This document shows positions 25,217-33,382 of a stretch of 57,832 nt of DNA, piece by piece. The stretch is from RGIG5681 sp034180345 (GTDB taxonomy: Bacteria > Bacillota_I > Bacilli_A > Erysipelotrichales > Erysipelotrichaceae): positions 1-57,832 of the forward strand of contig JAXFOQ010000002.1 in NCBI GenBank assembly GCA_034180345.1, in the 5' to 3' direction. A program made the translations under genes and the position numbers. How positions within the stretch are numbered: the first letter of the stretch is position 1; each line of letters begins with the position of its first letter. The notes below the pieces were generated by a model. It was not told the origin of the DNA, did no database searches, and saw only the letters and a list, made by a program, of their open reading frames with translations.

Positions 25217-25232
25217 GAAGTAAGAGAAATAA
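25217..25232 (+). repeat. 16-bp direct repeat flanking the insertion, right copy
   Basis: GAAGTAAGAGAAATAA, identical to 22829-22844. Read in the tadA frame, this copy continues AAA-TAA, which would be the original end of tadA. Confidence 0.7.
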
Positions 25233-25253
25233 ATAATTATCTAACATTAATGA

Positions 25254-25262
25254 TGATATAAT
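25254..25262 (+). promoter_or_regulatory. extended -10 promoter of dnaX operon, near-leaderless
   Basis: TGATATAAT. The predicted start of transcription (about 25269) is roughly five bases before the dnaX ATG at 25274, and no Shine-Dalgarno is present. Confidence 0.75.
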
Positions 25263-25273
25263 TATTAGTGATT

Positions 25274-26923
25274 ATGAGTTATCAAGCGTTATATCGAAAA
25301 TATCGACCAAAAGAATTTAAAGAAGTTGTAGGGCAAAATTATATTGTAACTACATTATTAAATGCTATTAAACAAGGTAAGATTGCCCATGCTTATCTTT
25401 TTGCTGGTCCAAGAGGAACTGGCAAAACCAGTGTTGCCAAACTCTTTGCAAAAGAGATTAATTGCCAAGAAGAAAACAACCAAGACTTGGACAACGCTCC
25501 TAATATTAAAGCTTTTAATGACAACAATCATCCTGATGTAATTGAATTGGACGCTGCCAGTAATAATTCGGTTGATGATATTAGAGAAATTGTTGATAAG
25601 GTTTATTATGCTCCAATATTAGGGAAATACAAGGTTTACATTATTGATGAGGTACATATGTTGAGTAACAGTGCCTTTAATGCGCTTTTAAAAACCTTGG
25701 AAGAACCTCCAAAAAATGTAATTTTTATCTTAGCAACAACTGATCCTCAAAAAATTATTCCAACCGTGTTAAGTAGAGTCCAAAGATATAATTTTAAAAA
25801 GGTTGATATTAAGGATATTGTTTTAAGGATTGAAAATATTTTAAAAATAGAGAACATTTCTTATGAAGAAGAAGCAATTAAGTTAATCGCCTCGCTTGCA
25901 GATGGTGGAATGCGTGATGCTTTAAGTATTCTTGATCAAGTTCTTGTCTATGGTGGTAATAAATTATTAACTGAAAAAGTATATGAAGCCTATGGTATTT
26001 TACAAAAGGAAGCAAAAGTTAATTTAATTAAAGCGATTATTTCAAAAAAATATAACGAAATTATTGACAGCGCCAGTAATTATAATGCTAATGGGATAGA
26101 TTTAAAGCGTTTAACTAATGATTTATTGAAGATATACAAAGAATTAATGATTTATCATAGTGTAAATCACGATTTTAATCTACAAGCTATCAATAAAGAA
26201 GATGCTGATGAAATATTAGCTAGAATTAATAAGAATATATTATTAAAATCTATTGATATATTGATGGATAGTTTAAATAAATATAAAAATGCTACAGAAT
26301 TAAGAGATTATTTTGAGCTTTGTTTATTAAAAATGGCTAGTCTTGATAGTGGTGTTGAGAATTTTGATAATGAAATTAAACTGAAAGAAAAGAATTTAGA
26401 TAATCAAGATTATCAAGTCATTACAACTGATAAAATAATCGAACAAGAAAAGGTTGAAGATAATCATCAAATAATTGACTATACACCAGAAAAAGACTAC
26501 TTATTATATCTATTAAGAAATTCAACTAAAGAAGAAAAGAATTTAGATTTGTTTATTTATGAACAGCTTGAAGATTTTAAATACGATATGGATAAGCGCT
26601 GTTATTATGAAGCTATAATTAATACAAAAATTATTGCCTCTGGTGCTGATGCGATTATTTTTGAAACTACAGATAAAAATAATTTTAATGATCCTGAATT
26701 TAATGAAAAATTATATATATTCTTTAGAAATGATTTAGATATTGATAAAATGGTTTATGGGATAGATTCCAAAGATAAGGAATCATTATTTGAATATTAT
26801 CGTAGTAATATCGGAAATAATATCCAAGATTATGAGGTTGTGCGTTATGAGGTTAAAGAAAGTGAAAAACTAGAAGACCAATTAATCACAATATATGGTG
26901 ATATAGAAATAATGGAGGATTAA
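25274..26923 (+). CDS. dnaX: DNA polymerase III subunits gamma/tau
   Basis: About 549 residues. It begins MSYQALYRKYRP, the classic DnaX start, so the ATG at 25274 is chosen over the GTG at 25268. Walker A GPRGTGKTS, Walker B VYIIDEVHML, sensor 1 FILATTDPQKI and SRVQRYNFKK are present. The four-cysteine zinc module normally found just after INC is missing: only that one cysteine remains. The C-terminal tau-like region (about 360-549) is acidic and diverged. It is the clamp loader motor, acting with HolA/HolB homologues. First gene of dnaX-ybaB-recR-fhs-29469. Confidence 0.95.
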   Translation: MSYQALYRKYRPKEFKEVVGQNYIVTTLLNAIKQGKIAHAYLFAGPRGTGKTSVAKLFAKEINCQEENNQDLDNAPNIKAFNDNNHPDVIELDAASNNSVDDIREIVDKVYYAPILGKYKVYIIDEVHMLSNSAFNALLKTLEEPPKNVIFILATTDPQKIIPTVLSRVQRYNFKKVDIKDIVLRIENILKIENISYEEEAIKLIASLADGGMRDALSILDQVLVYGGNKLLTEKVYEAYGILQKEAKVNLIKAIISKKYNEIIDSASNYNANGIDLKRLTNDLLKIYKELMIYHSVNHDFNLQAINKEDADEILARINKNILLKSIDILMDSLNKYKNATELRDYFELCLLKMASLDSGVENFDNEIKLKEKNLDNQDYQVITTDKIIEQEKVEDNHQIIDYTPEKDYLLYLLRNSTKEEKNLDLFIYEQLEDFKYDMDKRCYYEAIINTKIIASGADAIIFETTDKNNFNDPEFNEKLYIFFRNDLDIDKMVYGIDSKDKESLFEYYRSNIGNNIQDYEVVRYEVKESEKLEDQLITIYGDIEIMED

Positions 26924-26924
26924 A

Positions 26925-27233
26925 ATGGATTTTAACAAATTATTAGAACAGGCCGCTAAGATGCAAAGTAATCTTGAAAGTACCCAGACAACATTACAAA
27001 ACAATGAGTATTGCGGCAGTGCTTCAAATGGTATGATTGAAGTTGTTTTGATGGGCGATTATTCATTAAAGAAAATTAATATCAATAAAGAATTATTAGA
27101 TTCAGAAAATCAGGAATTGGTCGAAGATATGATTGTTATAGCCTATAACGAAGCTAAAAATAAATTAGAAAAAGATAAACAAGCTAAGCTGGCGGATGTT
27201 ACTGGTGGAATGAATATTCCAGGATTGTTCTAA
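26925..27233 (+). CDS. ybaB: YbaB/EbfC nucleoid-associated protein
   Basis: 102 residues, the usual size. It shows the N-terminal helix (FNKLLEQAAKMQSNLE), a central beta sheet (SNGMIEVVLMGDYSLKKINI), and the C-terminal helix with a Gly/Met-rich tail. YbaB dimers bind DNA and are nearly always encoded between dnaX and recR, as here. GGAGG lies nine bases before the ATG. Its stop shares bases with the recR start (TAATG). Confidence 0.93.
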   Translation: MDFNKLLEQAAKMQSNLESTQTTLQNNEYCGSASNGMIEVVLMGDYSLKKININKELLDSENQELVEDMIVIAYNEAKNKLEKDKQAKLADVTGGMNIPGLF

Positions 27234-27829
27234 TGTATCCTAAAGATTTTGAAAAATTAATTGAAGATTTAGCTAAATTGCCTGGGGTTGGTAATAAAAC
27301 AGCTATGCGTTATGCCTTTAAAATTATGGATTGGACAAAGGAAGATGTTGCTTTGTTTATTGAAAATATTAAGAAGGTCAAAAACGAGATACATTATTGT
27401 AGGCGTTGCGGTTTTTTAACCAATGATGATGAGTGTGATTATTGTAAAGATAAGACCAGAAACCAAGAAACCATTGTGGTTGTCAGTTATGTTCAGGATG
27501 TTGAAGCTATTGAAAGGATTGGGGAATATAACGGACTATATCACGTGCTTAATGGTAACTTATCAACATCTAAAGGAATTATGCCTGACGATTTAAATAT
27601 TGAAAGTTTATTAGATCGTATTAACGAAAATACTAAAGAAGTTATTTTGGCTATTTCTCCAACTATTGATGGGGAAATGACAGCATTATATCTTAGTAAG
27701 CTATTAAAAAAGAAGGAAGTTAAAATTACCAAATTAGCCAGTGGGCTTCCGATGGGTGCTAATCTGGACTATGCTGATGATTTAACTATATTAAAGGCTA
27801 TGAACAATAGACAAAAAATGGAGGACTAA
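27233..27829 (+). CDS. recR: recombination mediator RecR
   Basis: 198 residues. Helix-hairpin-helix LPGVGNKTAMR, Cys4 zinc finger (CRRCGFL...CDYC), TOPRIM domain (VVSYVQDVEAIERIGEYNGLYHVL) and the C-terminal Walker B-like segment KLASGLPMGANLDYADDLTI. It works with RecF and RecO at gaps and stalled forks. Start and stop are joined to both neighbours by TAATG overlaps, so translation is coupled along the operon. Confidence 0.95.
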   Translation: MYPKDFEKLIEDLAKLPGVGNKTAMRYAFKIMDWTKEDVALFIENIKKVKNEIHYCRRCGFLTNDDECDYCKDKTRNQETIVVVSYVQDVEAIERIGEYNGLYHVLNGNLSTSKGIMPDDLNIESLLDRINENTKEVILAISPTIDGEMTALYLSKLLKKKEVKITKLASGLPMGANLDYADDLTILKAMNNRQKMED

Positions 27830-29469
27830 TGCTTAAAGACTTTGAAATCGCTAGATTAAATAAAACATTGGATATTAGAGATATTGCTAAAAATATTAAT
27901 ATTCAAGATCAGTATTTAGAATGTTATGGTAATGATAAGGCAAAAGTTTCGTTATCAATTCATGATGAATTAGCTAATAATGATGATGGTAAGTTAATTT
28001 TAGTTACATCCATTAACCCCACAAAGGCAGGAGAAGGCAAATCTACCTGTACTATAGGAATTATTGATGGTTTCCATAAACTAAACAAAAAGGTAATCGG
28101 TTGTTTAAGAGAACCTTCGCTTGGTCCTGTTTTTGGAGTTAAGGGAGGAGCTACTGGCGGTGGTTATGCCCAAGCCCAACCGATGGTGGATATTAATTTG
28201 CATTTTACTGGAGATTTACACGCAATTACTAGTTGTAATAATTTGATTTCAGCAATGATTGATAATCATTTATATCAAGGTAATGAGTTGAATATTGATC
28301 CTGAAAACATTACTTTTAAAAGATGCTTAGATTTAAATGATCGTAGTTTAAGAAATATTAATGTTAGTGTTGATGATCGAGTTCCAAGAAAAGATCGTTT
28401 TTCAATTACAGCAGCTAGTGAAATTATGGCAGTACTTTGTTTGTCTAATGATCTTGAAGATTTTAAGAAACGCGTTGGAGATATTGTTGTTGGTTATACC
28501 TACGATAAAAAGCAAGTAACTGTAAATGATTTAAAAATTGTTGGATCGCTGGCAGCGCTTATTAAGGATGCGATAAAACCTAATTTAATTCAAACATTGG
28601 AACACACGCCAATTTTAATGCACGGTGGTCCTTTTGCGAATATTGCCCATGGATGTAATAGTGTTATTGCCACTAAAATGGGTTTAAAATTAGCTGATTA
28701 TGTAGTAACAGAAGCTGGTTTTGGCGCAGACCTAGGGGCAGAAAAATTTTTAAATATTAAATGTCGTCAAGCCCAAATTAAACCTTCGGCAGTTGTGGTG
28801 GTAATTACTACTAAAAGTTTAAAATCACACGCAGGAATTGCCTATGAAGATTTAAGTATTCCTAATGTTGAGGCTTTAAAAAAAGGTTTAATAAATTTAA
28901 AGGCTCATTTAGATTCTTTGAAAAATTATAATATCCCAAGAGTAGTGGCAATTAACAGATATACCAATGATAGTGATGAAGAATTACAAGCAATCAAAGA
29001 CTTTGCTAAGAATGAAGGGGTTGTTTGTGAAATGGCTGAAGGCTTTGCTAAAGGTGGAGATGGCACAGTTGAATTGGTTAAAAAAATAATAGAAGTACTT
29101 GATGATAAGGATTTTAAATATTTATATGATGATAATTTATCTATTAAAGAAAAAATAGAAACAATTTGTTTAAAACAGTATCACGCTAAAAATGTTGAAT
29201 TTACCACAGAAGCCTTAGAAAAATTATCATTAATTACCGATAATAGTTTACAAGTTTGTATGGCAAAAACCCCGATGTCTTTAAGTGATGATGCTAAAAG
29301 TAAAGAAACATCAGGTTTTACAATTCATGTAAAAGATATTAAAGTTTCATCGGGTGCTGGCTTTGTGGTGGTAAGCACTGGGGCGATTATTGATATGCCA
29401 GGTCTTTCTAAAAAACCAGCTGCACTAGATATTGATGTTATAGATGGTGAAGTTGTTGGAATTTTTTAA
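27829..29469 (+). CDS. fhs: formate-tetrahydrofolate ligase
   Basis: 546 residues, typical for the family. The nucleotide-binding loop is PTKAGEGKST (most members have TGEGKTT; the variant keeps the glycines and Lys). PGLSKKPAALDIDVIDGEVVGIF at the end is characteristic. The enzyme makes 10-formyl-THF from formate, THF and ATP for purine and formyl-Met synthesis. It is unusual to find it locked into the dnaX-recR operon; both ends are TAATG overlaps. thyA and folA, which also act on folates, lie 2.5 kb downstream. Confidence 0.95.
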   Translation: MLKDFEIARLNKTLDIRDIAKNINIQDQYLECYGNDKAKVSLSIHDELANNDDGKLILVTSINPTKAGEGKSTCTIGIIDGFHKLNKKVIGCLREPSLGPVFGVKGGATGGGYAQAQPMVDINLHFTGDLHAITSCNNLISAMIDNHLYQGNELNIDPENITFKRCLDLNDRSLRNINVSVDDRVPRKDRFSITAASEIMAVLCLSNDLEDFKKRVGDIVVGYTYDKKQVTVNDLKIVGSLAALIKDAIKPNLIQTLEHTPILMHGGPFANIAHGCNSVIATKMGLKLADYVVTEAGFGADLGAEKFLNIKCRQAQIKPSAVVVVITTKSLKSHAGIAYEDLSIPNVEALKKGLINLKAHLDSLKNYNIPRVVAINRYTNDSDEELQAIKDFAKNEGVVCEMAEGFAKGGDGTVELVKKIIEVLDDKDFKYLYDDNLSIKEKIETICLKQYHAKNVEFTTEALEKLSLITDNSLQVCMAKTPMSLSDDAKSKETSGFTIHVKDIKVSSGAGFVVVSTGAIIDMPGLSKKPAALDIDVIDGEVVGIF

Positions 29470-30608
29470 TGAAGACATTAGTTAAAATATTTGATAAAGA
29501 CTATCTTAAAAATGGTATATCATCATTAATTTTGAATATTGAATGTGTTTATGTCTTATATCACAAATATAATGAAGAGGCTTTTAATGCCTTTGTTAAA
29601 GTTATTAATAAGAAAAAACCTAATCTAAAAATATCTTTTTATCAATATGATGATAATATTTTTAATGAGTTTAACACTGATGATATAATTGTTGATCTTT
29701 ATGGTGGTGATGATTATATTCAGCTTAAAGTTTTTGAATGGTGTTTAAATAACAATATTCAAACAATTATGGTGGATATTATGAAAAAGGAGATTATTAA
29801 AATGCATAATGCTGATAATCTTTTTTTAACATATCAAAATCCTAAGTTAAGTATTCAAGATTTATTAGAACTTACTGGAGCCGAGATTGATAACAGCTTA
29901 CATAAGACACCAATTTTAAATAACCACGAATATAATGATAGTTTAGTTAAAATATTCGATATAGTTGTGGATTATGGTTTTGATAAATATACCGAAATGT
30001 GTTCATTAATTACCAAAGATCTTATCAGTAAGAATTTAATTGTTGGTAATAATAAAACTATCTTATCTAAAAGTGTAGATATTAATTTATTAAGGTCCTT
30101 AGCTATTTTTAATGAATTTGAAAGAAAAGAATTATTACAAATACAAAATCGGATGATAATTTATAAAAATAATGAAGTCTTTGATTTGGTTAGAAATGCT
30201 GGTCTTATTCTTGAACAGTATCTTTATTTAAAACTTATAGAAAGTAATTATTTTGATGAAGTAAAAATGAGTGTGGTGATTAGAAAAGATTATTATAATC
30301 AAAAAACGCATCGAGAAATAGATTTAATCGTACTTAAAGATCTAAAGTTAATATTTATATCTTGTAAAATGTATGCAGTTAATATTCAGGATGTTATGGA
30401 GATTAAAACTCACGAGGAATATTTTGGCAATTTCTTATCTTCATCAGCATTAATTTGTGGACAGTGGTTAGAGAAACAAAATTATAATTTATATTTAAGA
30501 ACTAAAGAGTTGTATGTATATATTGTCGATAAAGATGAGTTTAAATGTCATAAAGCTATTAGTGATATTAGAAATATTATTGAAGGTACATATCAATATG
30601 ATTTATAA
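29469..30608 (+). CDS. Card1-like protein: CARF-like domain plus PD-(D/E)XK nuclease-like domain
   Basis: 379 residues, not a well-known housekeeping protein. N-terminal half (about 20-120): a Rossmann-like domain with DIIVDLYGGDDYIQLKVFEW (about 72-91) and MVDIMKKEI, resembling the TGGTK-type loop and following helix of CARF domains in DUF1887/Card1 proteins. Middle: probable winged helix (about 155-235). C-terminal: VRNAGLILEQYLYLKL (Glu249), HREIDLIVL (Glu283, Asp285) and FISCK (298-300), the expected order of a restriction-endonuclease-like core; the ExK acidic residue is Ser here. In Card1, cyclic oligoadenylate made by type III CRISPR activates nicking. No CRISPR or cas gene is in this window. 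It overlaps fhs by TAATG. The assignment is by pattern only. Confidence 0.6.
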   Translation: MKTLVKIFDKDYLKNGISSLILNIECVYVLYHKYNEEAFNAFVKVINKKKPNLKISFYQYDDNIFNEFNTDDIIVDLYGGDDYIQLKVFEWCLNNNIQTIMVDIMKKEIIKMHNADNLFLTYQNPKLSIQDLLELTGAEIDNSLHKTPILNNHEYNDSLVKIFDIVVDYGFDKYTEMCSLITKDLISKNLIVGNNKTILSKSVDINLLRSLAIFNEFERKELLQIQNRMIIYKNNEVFDLVRNAGLILEQYLYLKLIESNYFDEVKMSVVIRKDYYNQKTHREIDLIVLKDLKLIFISCKMYAVNIQDVMEIKTHEEYFGNFLSSSALICGQWLEKQNYNLYLRTKELYVYIVDKDEFKCHKAISDIRNIIEGTYQYDL

Positions 30609-30752
30609 ATTATTTATTGAATTAGGATGGTTTTAATTAAATATTCAATAGATATTTTATAGTTGTAACTTAATAATTTAAAGAAACAATTATAGTAAAA
30701 TGCTGGTTCACATTATATTTTATAGTTTTTACACATATATTATAACCGAAAA

Positions 30753-30789
30753 TAAAATGTCCAATCTCTAATTGAGCAAGGACATTTTA
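30753..30789 (-). terminator. terminator for the minus-strand secreted-protein cassette
   Basis: TAAAATGTCC and GGACATTTTA form a 10-bp stem around a 17-base loop; on the minus strand TTTTATTTTCG follows. It lies 36 bases beyond the 30825 stop and may also stop plus-strand transcripts. Confidence 0.7.
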
Positions 30790-30798
30790 TCTATTGGT

Positions 30799-30822
30799 GG
30801 TTATTTGTGATAACCTATTTTT
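30799..30822 (+). terminator. terminator of the dnaX-recR-fhs operon
   Basis: GGTTAT and ATAACC pair around TTGTG, followed by TATTTTTG. It is 190 bases past the last gene of the operon, between convergent units. Confidence 0.6.
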
Positions 30823-30824
30823 GT

Positions 30825-31034
30825 TTATAAATTTACTATTTTTGCATAAATCATTACTGCTATGGTTACAACAAAACAGACACTATAGAAGAATAACATC
30901 TTATATCTTTTTTCATAAAATTCACAAATCATGTATACAAGTAAAACCATCAAAAAAGCACAAGCCCTTATAAAATTATCTAATATAATTAAATTTATAA
31001 ATAGAAAAATAAGCGATGATATTTTTTTTACCAT
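30825..31034 (-). CDS. small two-helix membrane protein
   Basis: 69 residues with two strongly hydrophobic segments (about 6-35 and 45-66) separated by a charged turn (CEFYEKRYK). No enzymatic motif. It overlaps the upstream secreted-protein gene by seven bases and is therefore co-translated with it. Size and placement are like an immunity or export-helper protein for a secreted peptide, but this is inference only. Confidence 0.6.
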   Translation of the reverse strand: MVKKISSLIFLFINLIILDNFIRACAFLMVLLVYMICEFYEKRYKMLFFYSVCFVVTIAVMIYAKIVNL

Positions 31035-31537
31035 TTGTTATAAATTGTATATGTTTTATGTAAATTTTTTAAATTTACATCAGAATATGTATAAATAACT
31101 AATTTTGATCGTCTTCCTGATACATAATACCATGATTTATAATATATTCCTTCATATCCTTTATCAAAAGCTTCAACCCCACTACTAATTCCGCCTAATA
31201 TTGTGGATAATCCACCACTTATGCCATGCAACCCTATTCCAATAAGAAACCACAAAACAGTGCTTACATTTCTAGCGCTTTGATTTAAATCTGCAACAGT
31301 TCCTGTGCTTGTAGAAATGAGTTTATACGGTCCGTTCATCTCGCCATACCTGCCTCGCAACCATTCCTCTGAACCGTCACCATTTCCTCCTGGTCTGCCT
31401 GGCAAAGCTCGCTTAATTACAATTGGTTTTCTAAAATGTTTTGAGCTTTGTTTTAGATTTTCTTGAGCATTTAATTTTATTGGTGATATACAAATAAACA
31501 TCATTATAGCTAAAATAGTTGTTAAAAGCTTTTTCAT
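31028..31537 (-). CDS. secreted protein of unknown family
   Basis: 169 residues. Signal peptide MKKLLTTILAIMMFICI with probable cleavage after LNA (about residue 24). The mature part has a basic Pro/Gly-rich stretch (RALPGRPGGNGDG), a Gly-rich amphipathic or hydrophobic segment (about 93-122, FLIGIGLHGISGGLSTIL), and a tyrosine-rich beta-like C-terminus (GIYYKSWYYVSGRRSK). There are no cysteines after the signal peptide. The family is not recognised. The hydrophobic Gly-rich stretch and the paired small membrane protein resemble a bacteriocin-immunity layout. Start supported by AGAAGGGAGAAGTATATG. Confidence 0.6.
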   Translation of the reverse strand: MKKLLTTILAIMMFICISPIKLNAQENLKQSSKHFRKPIVIKRALPGRPGGNGDGSEEWLRGRYGEMNGPYKLISTSTGTVADLNQSARNVSTVLWFLIGIGLHGISGGLSTILGGISSGVEAFDKGYEGIYYKSWYYVSGRRSKLVIYTYSDVNLKNLHKTYTIYNKW

Positions 31538-31594
31538 ATACTTCTCCCTTCTGTAGCGATAATTATTAAAATATGTATATAAATAAGAACTATA

Positions 31595-31651
31595 CTAAAT
31601 ACCCGTCTTATACCTTGCAACATATATATTATGAATATATTTAATCTTCAT
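31595..31651 (-). CDS. 18-residue peptide ORF with strong ribosome site
   Basis: The minus strand has AAAAGGAGGG, an eight-base spacer and ATG, then 18 codons (MKIKYIHNIYVARYKTGI) and TAG at 31597-31595. It lies 57 bases upstream of the secreted-protein gene in the same orientation. The peptide is basic and tyrosine/isoleucine-rich with no signal sequence. It could be a regulatory leader peptide, a signalling peptide, or a chance frame with a good SD. Confidence 0.4.
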   Translation of the reverse strand: MKIKYIHNIYVARYKTGI

Positions 31652-31866
31652 AATATGCACCCTCCTTTTATACTTTGTGTACATTTTTAAGATTTTATTG
31701 TAATTAATCTTATTTAAAAAAACAAGAGTTATGCACCTTTAATTAAATTAACAAATTTATCCCTCGCCCGTAAACTTAACTTCCACTTTAAAGCTAATAA
31801 AGAGGTTAATTTATGTCATCAGTGAAGAATTTACACTTAACTATTACAATAAATCGAATATTAATT

Positions 31867-31902
31867 ATCGTGATGAATTATTTGATAAAATCACGATATA
31901 AT
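31867..31902 (+). promoter_or_regulatory. thyA-folA promoter with overlapping inverted repeat
   Basis: TATAAT at 31897-31902 lies 24 bases before the thyA start. ATCGTGAT (31867-31874) and ATCACGAT (31890-31897) form a perfect 8-bp inverted repeat with a 15-base spacer that spans the -35 to -10 region. Such placement is typical of a repressor operator; the regulator is unknown. Confidence 0.55.
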
Positions 31903-31925
31903 AGTAACTGAAAAAGAGGTATTAT

Positions 31926-32828
31926 ATGGCGAAATGGGATAAAGATTATATTGAATTATGCGAAAAAATATTAAAAGAAGGAATTAGAACCACCAATAGA
32001 ACCAGTGTTGATACTATTAAGTTATCGGCACATCATTTTCATTTTGATTTGAGTGAGGAATTTCCAATCTTAACGACTAAACAGCTTTTTATTAGGCAGG
32101 CGGTATTGGAAATGCTTTGGATATATCAAGTGCAATCTAATGATGTTAGATGGCTTAAAGAACGCAATGTGCATATTTGGGATGAATGGGAAATAAATGA
32201 AGAAGGCAAGTGGATAGCTGAACAAAATGTGCTTGGAGATGATGGCAAATTTACTAAAAAAATAGTTGAGAAGGATTTTGGTAAAGATATGGCCCATACT
32301 ATTGGCACAGCTTATGGATATATTGTTAATAAGTTTAAATCAACACAAAATTTAATAAACACTTTAAAAAATAATCCTACAGATCGTCGTATGGTCATTA
32401 GTCTTTGGCAAAACGATTATTTAGACACCGCTGTATTACCATCTTGTGTTTGGAGTAGTGAATGGGATGTAACTGATGGCAAACTTAATTGTTGGGTTCA
32501 CCAAAGAAGTTGTGATGTGCCTTTAGGATTACCGTTTAATGTAACTCAGTATGCGGTATTGTTGATGATGCTGGCAAGAGTTACAGGACTTAAACCAGGG
32601 ACTATTGATTGGAGTATTAAAGATCCACATATTTATGTTAATCAAATTGAAGGTATCCAAGAACAAATTAGAAGGTATCATGAATTGGAGGATTTACCAG
32701 CGCCTAAATTATGGTTAAATCCAGAAATTAATGACTTCTTTAAGTTTGATAACAGCAAGGATTGTGTGGATGTTAAGTTGATTGATTATCAACATCATGG
32801 AAAAATCGCATTTAAGGTAACAGCATAG
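31926..32828 (+). CDS. thyA: thymidylate synthase
   Basis: 300 residues, ThyA class. The catalytic cysteine is in LPSCVWSS (the family usually has PPCH, so Val-Trp replaces the residues after Cys), the dUMP phosphate-binding region is DRRMVISLW, and RSCDVPLGLPFNVTQYA is the nucleotide/folate-binding stretch. It converts dUMP to dTMP using methylene-THF and yields dihydrofolate, which the next gene's product recycles. AAAGAGGTATTATATG gives the start; folA follows after 10 bases. Confidence 0.94.
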   Translation: MAKWDKDYIELCEKILKEGIRTTNRTSVDTIKLSAHHFHFDLSEEFPILTTKQLFIRQAVLEMLWIYQVQSNDVRWLKERNVHIWDEWEINEEGKWIAEQNVLGDDGKFTKKIVEKDFGKDMAHTIGTAYGYIVNKFKSTQNLINTLKNNPTDRRMVISLWQNDYLDTAVLPSCVWSSEWDVTDGKLNCWVHQRSCDVPLGLPFNVTQYAVLLMMLARVTGLKPGTIDWSIKDPHIYVNQIEGIQEQIRRYHELEDLPAPKLWLNPEINDFFKFDNSKDCVDVKLIDYQHHGKIAFKVTA

Positions 32829-32838
32829 GGAGGAAGAT

Positions 32839-33315
32839 ATGAAAATTGCAATGATTGCTGCCATTGGCAAAAATAACGAATTAGGAAAAAAGAATCAATT
32901 ACTTTGGCACCTTCCTAATGATTTAAAATTTTTTAAAGAAGTAACTTTAAATCATACGGTGTTAATGGGTTTAAATACTTATAAATCAATCGGAAGGCCT
33001 CTGCCAAAAAGAAGAAATATCGTCTTATCTTATAATGGTGAATATCAAGAAGATGGAATTGAAGTTTATGGAACTATTGATGAGGCATTAAAAAATCTTG
33101 ATGAAGATAAAATATTTGTGATTGGTGGAGCCAGTATGTATACACAATTTATTGACCGAGCAGATGAATTATACCTTACTGAGGTAGATGCTGAAGATAG
33201 GGAGGCAGATGCTTATTTTCCTCAATTTGATAAAAGTCGATACAATTATACAAAGCTAAAAGATAATAGCGATGGTAATATTAGCTATTGTCATGTCTTA
33301 TATACTAAAAAATAA
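32839..33315 (+). CDS. folA: dihydrofolate reductase
   Basis: 158 residues. Typical DHFR features: IAAIGKNNELGKKNQLLWHLPNDLKFFK at the N-terminus (Asp27-equivalent in LPNDLK), GLNTYKSIGRPLPKRRNIVLS and FVIGGASMYTQF (NADPH-binding Gly-Gly). It regenerates THF after thymidylate synthase. Strong SD (GGGAGGAAG) inside the 10-base gap. Ends at a bidirectional terminator shared with prfB. Confidence 0.95.
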   Translation: MKIAMIAAIGKNNELGKKNQLLWHLPNDLKFFKEVTLNHTVLMGLNTYKSIGRPLPKRRNIVLSYNGEYQEDGIEVYGTIDEALKNLDEDKIFVIGGASMYTQFIDRADELYLTEVDAEDREADAYFPQFDKSRYNYTKLKDNSDGNISYCHVLYTKK

Positions 33316-33332
33316 TTAATATAGAAAATAAT

Positions 33333-33382
33333 AAAAAGCGATTTAATAAACTGCATTTTGGGACAGTTTAAAATCGCTTTTT
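33333..33382. terminator. bidirectional terminator between folA and prfB
   Basis: AAAAAGCGATTT pairs with AAATCGCTTTTT, and an inner AAACTG pairs with CAGTTT around a 10-base loop. T runs follow on both strands; the prfB stop codon touches the right arm. Confidence 0.9.

Noticed and set aside
31814..31912. 32-codon ORF ahead of thyA on the plus strand
   Set aside because: It runs through the thyA promoter and inverted repeat. Its SD-like sequence is weak, and the composition is not protein-like.
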